Of a DNA stretch of 64,000 nt, positions 7,861 through 16,500 are shown in pieces. The position numbers and the translations under genes are program-made. The stretch is from positions 1 to 64,000 of the forward strand of contig NZ_FNBE01000017.1 of NCBI RefSeq assembly GCF_900102195.1. Reading direction: 5' to 3'. The stretch's first letter is position 1; each line of letters begins with the position of its first letter. The notes under the pieces are model-generated. The model did not search any database, was not told the DNA's origin, and saw only the letters and a list, made by a program, of their open reading frames with translations. This DNA is from Pseudonocardia oroxyli. GTDB lineage: Bacteria; Actinomycetota; Actinomycetes; Mycobacteriales; Pseudonocardiaceae.

Positions 7861-9063
7861 GTGACGACCACCACGGATCCGCGCCCCCTCGACGACGCGT
7901 TCTTCGCCGACCCCGACGCCCTCTACCGGGTCCTGCGGACGGAGGCACCGGTGTCCCGGGTGGTCACGACGATGGGGCTGACGGTCTGGCTGGTCACCCG
8001 CTACGCCGACGCCCGGCCCGCGCTGAACGACGCCCGGCTCGCCAAGTCCGGCTCCGGGTTCGCCACCGTGCTGGAGAAGCAGGGGATCGAGAACCGGGCC
8101 CGGTTCGCCGACTCGCTCGTCGGGCACATGCTCAACACCGACCCGCCCGACCACACCCGGCTGCGCAAGCTGGTGAGCCGCGCGTTCACCGTGCGGGCCA
8201 TCGCCGCGATGCGCCCGCGGATCACCGCGCTCGCCGAGGAGCTGGCGGACGCGATGACCGGCGACGAGGCGGACCTGCTCGACGCCTTCGCCTTCCCGCT
8301 CCCGATGACCGTGATCAGCGAGCTGCTGGGTGTGCCCCCGGAGCATCGGGAGGACTTCCGCGGGTGGTCGAACACCCTGCTCTCGGCCGGTGAGCCCGAG
8401 ACCCGCACGGCGGCCGCGGGGGCGATGGCGCAGTTCCTGTCGCAGCTCGTGGCGGACAAGGCCGCACACCCCGGGGACGACATGCTCTCCGCGATCGTCC
8501 GGGCCGCGGAGGACGGGGACTCGCTGTCTCACACCGAGGTCATCTCGATGGCGTTCCTGCTGCTGGTCGCCGGGCACGAGACCACGGTCAACCTCATCGC
8601 GAACGGCATGCGGGCGCTGCTGCAGCACCCGGACCAGGCGGCCCTGCTGCGGGCGGACCCCGCGCTCGTCCCGAACGCCGTCGAGGAGTTCCTGCGCTAC
8701 GACGGACCGGTCAACCTCGCGACCCTGCGCTTCAGCACCCAGGACGTCGAGATCGGCGGGACGACGGTCCCGGCGGGGGAGGTCGTGCTCGTCTCGCTGA
8801 TCGGGGCGAACCGGGACCCCGAGCGCTACGAGCGACCCACCGAACTCGACGTCACCCGCGACGCCCGGGGGCACCTGGCCTTCGGCTACGGGATCCACCA
8901 CTGCCTGGGTGCGCCGCTGGCCCGCCTCGAGGGCGAGATCGCCTTCCGCACGCTGCTGTCCCGGTTCCCGGCGATGACCCTCGCCGCCGATCCGCGCTCC
9001 CTGACCTGGCGCGAGAGCACCCTGATCCACGGCGTCACGAGCATGCCGGTCCGGCTGCGCTGA
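7861..9063 (+). CDS. Cytochrome P450 (bacterial class I type)
   Basis: 400 residues from GTG at 7861; earlier in-frame codons lie over the divergent gene. It has all P450 signatures: the C-helix region HTRLRKLVSRAFT, I-helix AGHETT for oxygen activation, ExxR in VEEFLRY, and heme loop FGYGIHHCLGAPLAR with the Cys thiolate. There is no membrane anchor, so it is soluble and needs a ferredoxin and reductase, neither of which is adjacent. Divergence from the AtuA/CoA-transferase operon suggests an initial hydroxylation of the same terpenoid or fatty substrate; that is inference. Its stop lies 18 bases before a type A palindrome. Confidence 0.9.
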   Translation: MTTTTDPRPLDDAFFADPDALYRVLRTEAPVSRVVTTMGLTVWLVTRYADARPALNDARLAKSGSGFATVLEKQGIENRARFADSLVGHMLNTDPPDHTRLRKLVSRAFTVRAIAAMRPRITALAEELADAMTGDEADLLDAFAFPLPMTVISELLGVPPEHREDFRGWSNTLLSAGEPETRTAAAGAMAQFLSQLVADKAAHPGDDMLSAIVRAAEDGDSLSHTEVISMAFLLLVAGHETTVNLIANGMRALLQHPDQAALLRADPALVPNAVEEFLRYDGPVNLATLRFSTQDVEIGGTTVPAGEVVLVSLIGANRDPERYERPTELDVTRDARGHLAFGYGIHHCLGAPLARLEGEIAFRTLLSRFPAMTLAADPRSLTWRESTLIHGVTSMPVRLR

Positions 9064-9081
9064 TCCGGCTCCGGCCCCCTC

Positions 9082-9121
9082 GTGAGCGGCGATGGTCGCT
9101 CTGGCGACCATCGCCGCTCAC
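9082..9121. repeat. Palindromic repeat, type A
   Basis: A 40-base palindrome, perfect apart from the CTCTGG centre: arms GTGAGCGGCGATGGTCGC and GCGACCATCGCCGCTCAC. It lies between the convergent P450 and lipoprotein genes, as a bidirectional terminator would. The sequence is identical to the copy at 34768-34807 inside a coding region. Confidence 0.9.
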
Positions 9122-9141
9122 GGGGCTGAGCCGGGGATACC

Positions 9142-9735
9142 TCAGGTGCCGGTGCCGTGGTGGGCGGCCGCGCCGAAGCCCGCCGGCTGGGAGTCGGGGG
9201 CGGTCGCCGGGCTGGCGGCGGGGCCTGCGGCGGCGGGGGTCCCGTTGGCGCCCATCGCGGCCCACGTGCCGCCGACGCCCTCGCCCTTCGCCTCGCCGGG
9301 CCGCGTGTCGCCCGCGTAGCGGTAGAGCGGCCAACCGTTCAGGGTGAGCTGCTGGGTGCCGTCGGGCCTGCCGACCGTGCCGACCAGCCCGGTCGGGATG
9401 CCCTGCAGGGCGGGCTGGCCGTCCCCCTTCACCGGCGGCCACTTCGCCGCGCACTCGCCCAGGCAGGTCGAGGCGGACGGGGTGGTGCGGTCGTTCGCGA
9501 AGCGGTAGACGGTGAACCCGTCGGTGGTCACCACGGTCCCGACGGCGGTGACGCCGGTACCGAGCCCGCCGGTGGGGACGGTCGTGGTGCCGGCCGCGGC
9601 GCCCGCCGCGGTGCCGACGGGGGCGGCGTCGCGGGCGTCGGTGAAGCCGCCCGCCGAGCAGGCGGACAGGGCGAGGGTCAGGGCGGCCGCGGCGGTGAGT
9701 GCGGCGACCCGCGGAAGGCGACGGGGGAGCGTCAT
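9142..9735 (-). CDS. Secreted lipoprotein with two Yx(F/W/Y)xxD-type repeats
   Basis: 197 residues. A signal peptide (PRRLPRV, then an Ala/Leu-rich core) ends in the lipobox LSAC, so Cys26 should be lipidated and the protein anchored outside the membrane. Two copies of the secreted COG4315-type repeat follow: TVYRFANDRTTPSASTC with CAAKWPP, and LYRYAGDTRPGEAKGEGVGG. Such proteins are common in actinobacteria and their function is unknown; the first motif is linked to a Cys pair (TCLGEC). The C terminus is Ala/Pro-rich. A 13-base inverted repeat stands 44 bases upstream of the start. Confidence 0.85.
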   Translation of the reverse strand: MTLPRRLPRVAALTAAAALTLALSACSAGGFTDARDAAPVGTAAGAAAGTTTVPTGGLGTGVTAVGTVVTTDGFTVYRFANDRTTPSASTCLGECAAKWPPVKGDGQPALQGIPTGLVGTVGRPDGTQQLTLNGWPLYRYAGDTRPGEAKGEGVGGTWAAMGANGTPAAAGPAASPATAPDSQPAGFGAAAHHGTGT

Positions 9736-9778
9736 CGTGGGGTGTCCTCGGACTCGGTCACATCGGGGGAGCGTTCGT

Positions 9779-9817
9779 GCGGATCCCGACGGCGGGGGGC
9801 GTGACGTCGGGATCCGC
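9779..9817. promoter_or_regulatory. Long inverted repeat upstream of the lipoprotein gene
   Basis: GCGGATCCCGACG (9779-9791) and CGTCGGGATCCGC (9805-9817) form a perfect 13-base inverted repeat with a 13-base spacer. It lies 44-82 bases upstream of the minus-strand lipoprotein start, so it may be an operator or a leader hairpin. The other about 170 bases up to 9991 hold nothing recognisable. Confidence 0.45.
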
Positions 9818-9991
9818 TGCGATGGACCCTACGAATCCGGACACCGCGCCCGTTGTGTCACTGAGAGGTGGTCACGCCGCGCGACGTGCCGGACGCGCCG
9901 AGCGGCGCGGTGCTGCTGCCGGCGCCCCGTGATGTTCGGCCGAATGCCGCAGGGCCTCCTCAGAATCGACGAGACGGCGCCGTTCGACCCC

Positions 9992-10918
9992 TCACGGAAC
10001 GCGTTGACCCGGCCACGCGGCGAGAGATCGCGCACTCTCGAACCGCCTGGCCCGTCCGGTGAGCGGGTCGTCGAATTCCAGGGTCGTCGCGAGGAGCTGC
10101 AGCGGGTTCGTGAAGTCGTCGAGCGGGGTCTCGCGGAGCACGGGGTAGAAGTCGTCCCCCAGGATCGGGATGCCGAGCCCGGCCAGGTGCAGCCGCAGCT
10201 GGTGCGTGCGCCCGGTGTGCGGGTGCAACCGGTAGAGCCCGCGCTCCCCGCGCGTCTCGACGAGCTCGACGAGGGTCTCGGCGTTCGGCTCGCCGGGCTC
10301 CTCGTAGGCGCAGATCACCCCGCGCTCCTTCACGATCCGGCTGCGGACCGTCCGCGGCAGCTCCAGCTCCGGCCGGACGGGCGCGACGGCCCGGTAGGTC
10401 TTGCGGACCCGCCGGTCGCGGAACAGCGTCTGGTAGCGCCCGCGCAGCTCGGGCCGCACGACGAACAGGACCAGCCCGGCCGTCACGCGGTCGAGCCGGT
10501 GCGCGGGGGAGAGCTGCGGCAGGTCCAGGTCGCGGCGCAGCCGGACCAGCGCGGTCTCCAGGACGTGGCGCCCGCGCGGGATCGTGGCGAGGAAGTGCGG
10601 CTTGTCGACGACGAGGATGTCCTCGTCCCGGTGCACGATCCCGATCTCGAAGGGGACCGGCACCTCCTCGGGCAGGTCGCGGTGGAACCACACGAAGGAC
10701 GCAGGCCGGAACGGGGCGTCCACGCCCAGCGGTCCGTCCTCGTCGACGATCCGGCCCTCGGCGAGCATCTCGGCGACCCGCTCGGGCGCCACCCGCGGCA
10801 GCCGCTCGACCAGGTGCTCCCGCAGCGTGGCCCACGGGCCGGCGTCCGGGGTGCGCAGCCGGACGGGATCGAGCCCGTGCCGCTGCGGCAACGGCGCGGG
10901 CCGCCGCCGTCTGCTCAC
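9992..10918 (-). CDS. RluA-family pseudouridine synthase
   Basis: 308 residues. The catalytic motif HRLDRVTAGLVLF carries the family Asp that attacks the uracil, VVDKPHFLATIPRG is the first conserved strand, and HPHTGRTHQLRLHLAGLGIPILGD is the RluA signature near the C terminus. The enzyme isomerises uridine in rRNA or tRNA; which site cannot be told. The N terminus is basic (MSRRRRP), with a degenerate S4-like part. The next gene on this strand, yggT-like, ends upstream at 10932, only 13 bases away, so they may share a transcript. Confidence 0.9.
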   Translation of the reverse strand: MSRRRRPAPLPQRHGLDPVRLRTPDAGPWATLREHLVERLPRVAPERVAEMLAEGRIVDEDGPLGVDAPFRPASFVWFHRDLPEEVPVPFEIGIVHRDEDILVVDKPHFLATIPRGRHVLETALVRLRRDLDLPQLSPAHRLDRVTAGLVLFVVRPELRGRYQTLFRDRRVRKTYRAVAPVRPELELPRTVRSRIVKERGVICAYEEPGEPNAETLVELVETRGERGLYRLHPHTGRTHQLRLHLAGLGIPILGDDFYPVLRETPLDDFTNPLQLLATTLEFDDPLTGRARRFESARSLAAWPGQRVP

Positions 10919-10931
10919 CCCACCACGGTAC

Positions 10932-11210
10932 TCAGAACGGGATCAGCGGGACCAGGAAGGTGCGCAGCAGCAGCACTCCGAAGAACACGACCATGAACGC
11001 GAGGTCCAGGCCGAAGTTGCCCAGCCGCAGCGTCGGGACGACCCGGCGGACCGGGGCGATCACCGGCTCGGTGATGCCGTGGGTGATGCGCCGCGCCTGG
11101 TGGAGCGCGCTGCCACCGCCGCCCGCCACCGAGATCCAGTCCACGATCACCCGGGCGAACAACACGATCTGGAACAGCACGAGGACCGTGCCGACGAGCC
11201 ATCCGACCAC
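10932..11210 (-). CDS. YggT-family small membrane protein
   Basis: 92 residues from a GTG at 11210. It has an N-terminal hydrophobic helix (VGWLVGTVLVLFQIVLFARVI), a loop with the conserved RRITHGITEPVIAPVRR segment, and a second helix (LDLAFMVVFFGVLLLRTFLV). This is the one-unit form of the YggT domain, found in the inner membrane and often near cell-division genes in Gram-positives; its role is uncertain. It starts divergently from the SMC cassette, with 88 bases between. Confidence 0.85.
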   Translation of the reverse strand: MVGWLVGTVLVLFQIVLFARVIVDWISVAGGGGSALHQARRITHGITEPVIAPVRRVVPTLRLGNFGLDLAFMVVFFGVLLLRTFLVPLIPF

Positions 11211-11298
11211 GGCTCCTCCTCTCTCTCCCGGTCTCTCCCGGGACCTCTCACGGGGGCAACGAGTCGGCGGTGGTCGGAAGTTCCTAAGGTGGTCGCCG

Positions 11299-12807
11299 AT
11301 GACGAGCGCACCGGTGGTGTCGCCCGCCGCGGACGCCACCGCGCGGGCCCGCTGGCGTGCGCTCACCCTGACCGACCCGATCTCCCGCCTCGTCCGCAAC
11401 GCGGCCCACGCGGGCATCGACGACGAGGCGTTCGACCTGCGCCAGCTCGCCCTCGCGGCGGTGGACCTCGTCGTCGGGTCGATGGGGTTCGCCCGCGAGG
11501 CGACCCTGGACGAGGTCGCGGACGACCTCACCCGGCTCGCGCTGCGGATGCGCCCCGAGCTCGCCCACCAGGCCCGGGACGTGGCGCAGGTCGTGCTCAA
11601 GGGCCTGCTGAACGAGGCGCACGAGCACCGCCGCTTCACCTACTGGTTCGCCGACCTGTCCGGCGACCAGGTGGTGCGCGAGCCCTACAGCTTCCGGCTG
11701 CTGTCCCTGCGCGAGGCCGAGTACGGGCCGGTGCTGACCGCGTCGGACCAGGCGATCACGCTGTTCCTGCACGGCCTGGACGTGGACATCGAGGACGCCG
11801 ACCGCGCGCTGGCCCACGTGCTGCAGCGGCAGCTGGACGACCGGCGGTTCGACGCCGCCGCCCGCACCGCGGCGCAGGCCGAGCGGACGTCGGTCGGCAT
11901 CGCCGCCACCCTCGCCGAGCTGCTGGACGCGACCCGGCGAGACGTCGGGTCGCACGACTGGCTCGTCGACGTGCCGGACCGGCTGAGCGCGGCGCGCCGG
12001 CACGTCGAGGAGCGGATCGCCGAGGACGACCGGTTCCTGGAGCACGTCCAGGGCGGCCTCGACACCGAGACCGGCGCGGACGTGCGGGCCACGTCCGGTC
12101 GGATCGTCGACCTGCTGCGGCGGGTCCGGCAGGTCCATCTCGACCTGGAGAAGCGCCTGGTCGGCGCCCGCGAGGTGTTCCTCGCCGCCCAGGTCCGGCA
12201 GCGCCTGGCCCGGCGGCGCAGGCTGCGCATGCTCGCCGTCGGCGAGGACGTCCTGCTCCCCACCCTGGGCCTGCCGCGCGAGCAGGCCCTCGAGGTCGGC
12301 ACGGCGTTCGCCGACCGGGCGCTCGGGGTGACCGTGCCCCGGCTCGTCCGGTTCGACGACCTGCTGGACCAGCTGTGGGCGCCGCCGCGGCAGCGGGAGA
12401 CGGTGGAGCCGCTCGCCGAGGACGAGGGCCTCGACGAGATCGAGGAGCCGGACGTGCAGCGCTACCCGCCCGAGGTCGTCGCCGCGGCGGGCGAGGTGCT
12501 GGCCGTGGCGCGCGCGGACGCGGCGGGCGCCCCGCTGTCCGCCCTGCTGGACCGGTGCCCGGACGACGAGGTCGCCGAGCTGGTGATCCTGACGACGCTG
12601 TGGGCGTTCGCGCCGGACCCGGCCGCGGACTCCGAGGAGCCGGACGACTCGGTGGAGCTGGCCGCGGGGCTGGAGGCGGTCGACCGGGACGGAGCGGCCG
12701 GGGTGCTGGACCACCGGCTGGCCCGCGGCCGGGACCTGGTGCTGCGCCCCCTGCCCGCCGAACGTGCGGTGACGGACGAGGACGAACGGGTGATGGTCGG
12801 TGGGTAG
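11299..12807 (+). CDS. Kleisin-like (MksF/JetA-like) subunit of an SMC cassette
   Basis: 502 residues, start ATG at 11299. The protein is mostly helical and charged. An N-terminal part (DPISRLVRNAAHAGIDD, LAAVDLVVGSMGF) is like a winged-helix dimer region, a central Ala/Glu/Arg helical neck spans about residues 195-310, and the C-terminal acidic part ends in another globular segment. This resembles MukF/MksF/JetA kleisins, which bridge SMC heads. The assignment rests on order, size and partner genes, since I see no single diagnostic motif. It overlaps the next gene by eight bases, and the three genes form one operon divergent from yggT. Confidence 0.6.
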   Translation: MTSAPVVSPAADATARARWRALTLTDPISRLVRNAAHAGIDDEAFDLRQLALAAVDLVVGSMGFAREATLDEVADDLTRLALRMRPELAHQARDVAQVVLKGLLNEAHEHRRFTYWFADLSGDQVVREPYSFRLLSLREAEYGPVLTASDQAITLFLHGLDVDIEDADRALAHVLQRQLDDRRFDAAARTAAQAERTSVGIAATLAELLDATRRDVGSHDWLVDVPDRLSAARRHVEERIAEDDRFLEHVQGGLDTETGADVRATSGRIVDLLRRVRQVHLDLEKRLVGAREVFLAAQVRQRLARRRRLRMLAVGEDVLLPTLGLPREQALEVGTAFADRALGVTVPRLVRFDDLLDQLWAPPRQRETVEPLAEDEGLDEIEEPDVQRYPPEVVAAAGEVLAVARADAAGAPLSALLDRCPDDEVAELVILTTLWAFAPDPAADSEEPDDSVELAAGLEAVDRDGAAGVLDHRLARGRDLVLRPLPAERAVTDEDERVMVGG

Positions 12808-13534
12808 CAGCTCCGTCGCGGCGGACCTGACCGAGGTGCGGGCGGCCGCCGAGCTGCTCGGCTTCGGTCTGCAGCGGCGTTCGCGTCCGGTGGAGGGCGG
12901 CGACTACCGCGCCCTGCTGGACCGCTACCGCAGCGAGCTGCGCTTCCGGGACGTGGTGGACACGATGGCCGAGGGGCTCGGGCTGGAGGTGCTGGGCACG
13001 CCGCGGTCCGGGCTGGTGCTCGCCCCCGAGCCGGGCGGGCCGTTCGCCACCCGGCTGACCGACTTCCGGGCGATGGACCAGGCGGAGCGGCTGGTCTTCG
13101 GCCTGGTCCTGATCGGGATCGCCGCCTACGCCTACCCCCAGGACGTGGACTTCGACGACCCGGAGACCAAGCTCGTCGACCTCGTGAAGGTGGACGAGTT
13201 CCTGCGCTCGGCGATCGACACGCTGCGCGCCCAGGAGGGCGGGGAGGGCACCCCGGAGGAGCGGGCCCGGGCCGCCGCGGAGGTGTACGCGGACATGCCG
13301 CAGCTGATCACCACGCAGACCGGGCGGCGCGGGCGCGGCTGCACACTCAAGGCGATCGAGGACGCGCTGGGCTGGCTCGTCGACCAGGGCGCCGCCCGGG
13401 AGGCCACCTCCCTGGGCCCGGACGTCTACCAGCTCACCGACCGCTTCCGGCTGCTCGTCGCCGACTCCGCGGGCGGGGCGGCGCTCGACGCCCTGCGTGC
13501 GCTGCGCAGCGGTGGCCCGGGAGCCGCCGCGTGA
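12800..13534 (+). CDS. Small KITE-like (MksE/JetB-like) subunit of an SMC cassette
   Basis: 244 residues from a GTG at 12800 inside the end of the previous gene. The pattern fits the MukE/MksE/JetB role: a helical N terminus (YRALLDRYRSELRFRDVVDTMAEGL), an internal hydrophobic helix LVFGLVLIGIAAYAYP, and a C-terminal winged-helix-like part (TLKAIEDALGWLVDQGAAREA, VYQLTDRFRLLV). Such proteins bind the kleisin and help load DNA. Identification depends on the cassette layout. It ends in a four-base GTGA overlap with the SMC-like gene, so the three products are probably made in a fixed ratio. Confidence 0.6.
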   Translation: MGSSSVAADLTEVRAAAELLGFGLQRRSRPVEGGDYRALLDRYRSELRFRDVVDTMAEGLGLEVLGTPRSGLVLAPEPGGPFATRLTDFRAMDQAERLVFGLVLIGIAAYAYPQDVDFDDPETKLVDLVKVDEFLRSAIDTLRAQEGGEGTPEERARAAAEVYADMPQLITTQTGRRGRGCTLKAIEDALGWLVDQGAAREATSLGPDVYQLTDRFRLLVADSAGGAALDALRALRSGGPGAAA

Positions 13535-16500
13535 GCGCGCCGGTGATGTGGAAGATCAGCCGGGTCCGGATCGACCGGATGGGGCCCTCGGCGGCCCGCT
13601 TCCTCGACGTCACGCTGGACTTCACCGACGCCGAACGCAAGCCGGTCGACTCGATCCTCTGGCTGCGCAACGGCGGCGGGAAGTCCACCGTGCTCTCGCT
13701 GATCTGCGCGCTGATCCGGCCCGCCCGCCGGGACTTCCTCGCCACCGCGGCCACCGGCAAGCACCTCGAGGACTACGTCCTCGGGGCGGACACCGGACAC
13801 GTCGTCGTCGAGTGGTCGGGGCCGGGTGGACGCCTGGTGACGGGCGCGGTCTACGAGTGGGCCGACCGGGCCCAGCCCGCGGACCCCAACCGCGAGCACG
13901 ACCGGCTCGGCGCCCGCTGGTACCTGTTCCGCGAGGTGGACGACCGGGTGGCGCTCGACCGGCTGCCGCTGGCCGAGCGGCTCACGCAGAAGGACTTCGT
14001 CGCGGCGCTGCGGGCGTGGGACACGGTGCCCGGGGCGGGCGTCGTGGTGACCGACCGGCAGGACCGCTGGGCGCAGGCGCTCGACGAGCACGGCCTGGAC
14101 CCGGCGATCTTCAACGCGTTGCTGCAGATGAACGCCACCGAGGGTGGCATCGAGGGGCAGTTCCAGTTCCGCAACGCCGACCAGTTCGTGCGGTACCTGC
14201 TGGAGCTCATCGTCGATCCCGAGGTGCCCGGGCAGGTCTCGCAGATCCTGGAGAAGGTGCGGGCCGGGCTGGCCGAGCGCCCGGAGCTGCTGGCGGACCA
14301 GGCGTTCGCCACCGAGGCCGTCCCGCTGGTGCGCGCGCTGGCCGAGAGCCGCGACGCGCTGACCGGCGCGGAGGAGGCCGAGCGGGCGCTGGCCGAGCGC
14401 GCGGCCGCCCTCGCCGGCGCGATCGCGGCCGGCGTCTCGCGGGCCCGGCGGGAGGAGGCCGAGCACGCGGACCGGGCCGAGGAGATCGGCGGCGAGGCCG
14501 CCGAGCACCGCGACCGGGCCGCGCTGGCCGAGGGCCGGTCGGCCGCGCTGCACGGGCTCGCGGCGCGCTACCGGCTGGCCGCGGCGCAGGAGGAGCTGGC
14601 ACGGGCCCGGGAGGCGCAGACGCGCACCGCCCGGACCGAGGCCGCGTGGCGCGGGGTCGGGGAGCTCCTGCGGCTGCGGGCGGCCCGGGACCGGGTGACC
14701 TCGCTGGAGGAGCAGCTGGCGGCGGCGACCGCGGAGGCCGAGCCGCTGCGCGTGCGGCTCGCGCAGGCGGCGGCGGACCTCGCCCGCGCCCTGGACGCCG
14801 CCCTCGCCGAGCACACCGCCCGGGCGGACGAACTGGACGCGCGGCTGGCGGCGGCCCGCGAGGCCGAGACCGCGGCCCGGGCGGCGGTCCGGCGGTCCAC
14901 GGCGGAGGAGGGCAGGCTCTCCGGTGAGCTCGCCGCGGCACAGCGCACGCTGGCGGACGTCGACGAGAGCATCGCCGCCGCCGTGCGGGCCGGGCACCTG
15001 GAGGCAGACGAGGACGTGGCCGTCGCCGCGGACCGGCACCGGACGGCGGACGCGGAGGCGGCCGTCGAGCTCGGGCGGCTGGTCGAGGAGCGGGCGGCGC
15101 TGCGGGAGCGGCGCGAGGAGCTGCGGGCCGCCACCGAGGCGCTGGTCGCCGAACGGCGCACGCTGACCGAGACGCACACCGCGGACACCGCCCGCGCGGC
15201 CGAGCTGCGCGAACGCGCCGCGGCGCTGGCCGCCGAGGAGCGGCTGGCCGCGTTGGCGGGGGGTGGGACGGTCGATCCCGTCGCGGAGGCCGGAGACCTC
15301 GACGAGCTGCTCACCGCGGCGATCGCGCGCACCGAGCGGCGGCGCGTGGAGCTGGCGGTCGAGGGCGCGGAGGACGAGCGGGCCCTCGACGCGTTGGCCG
15401 CCACCGAGCTGCTGCCCCCGGCCCTGGACCTCGACCGGGCGCGGCAGGCCGTCGAGGCCGCCGGCATCGCCGTGACCACGGGCTGGCGCCATCTGGCGGA
15501 CTCGGTCGCCCCCGCCCGGCACGAGGCCGTCCGCGAGGCGGCGCCCGCGCTGGTCGCGGGCCTGCTGGTGCACGACCCGGCGGACCGCGGCGCGGCGCTC
15601 GAGGCGGTGCACGGCGCCGGTCTGCGCCCCACCTCGATGATCGTCGTGAGCACCACCGCGGCCCTGCAGGCCGTGGTGGACGGGGAGGCCGCCGCCGCGC
15701 ACGCGGTCGTGCGCCCGGCGCCCGCGCTGACCGACCGCGCCGCGAGCGGCCCGGAGATCACCGCCCGCGAGCGGGCCCGGGCCGGGCGGGCGGGTGCGGA
15801 CGCCGAGCTCGCCGCCGAGCGGGAACGGGACGCGGACCTGCGCCGCCGCGTGCGGGACCTCCGGGCCGACTGCCCGCCGGGGACCCTGGCCGCGCTGGAC
15901 CGGTCGATCGCCGAGGCGGCCGCCGGGTTGTCGCGCGTCGCCGCCGACGACCAGCGGGTCGCACAGGACCTCGCCGCGGCGGACGCCGCCGAGGAGGCCC
16001 TCGACGCGCGCCGGTCCGCCGCCGAGGAGGTCCGCCGGGCGGCCGCCGTCGCCGGTGCGGTGCTGGCCGGGCTCGCCGAGCGGCTGCGCACCGCGGAACC
16101 GGTGCGACAGCGGGCCCGCGCGCTGCCCGCCGAGATCGCCGCGGCCCGCGCCGCGGGCGAGGAGGCGGCCCGCACCGAGGAGACCGCGCAGCGCGAGGCC
16201 CGCGAGGCGGAGGAGTCCGGCGGCGCGACCCGCCGCGCCCTGGCGGACCTGCGCGCGGAGCGCGACCGGCTCGGGGAGGTCGGGGAGGTCGGGGCCGGCC
16301 CGGTCCCGGATCTCGGTGAGGCCCGCCGGGCCCACGAGTCCGCCGAGCAGGCCTACCGACGCGAGGTGTCGGACTCGGCGCTGGCCGCGTCCCTGGCGGA
16401 GGCGCGGCGCGTGCTCGCCGATCCCGGCGGGCCGTCCGCGCAGGTCGCGGCCCTGGATTCGGCGGTGCGCGCCGCGGCCGAGGAGCTGCTGGGCGCCCCC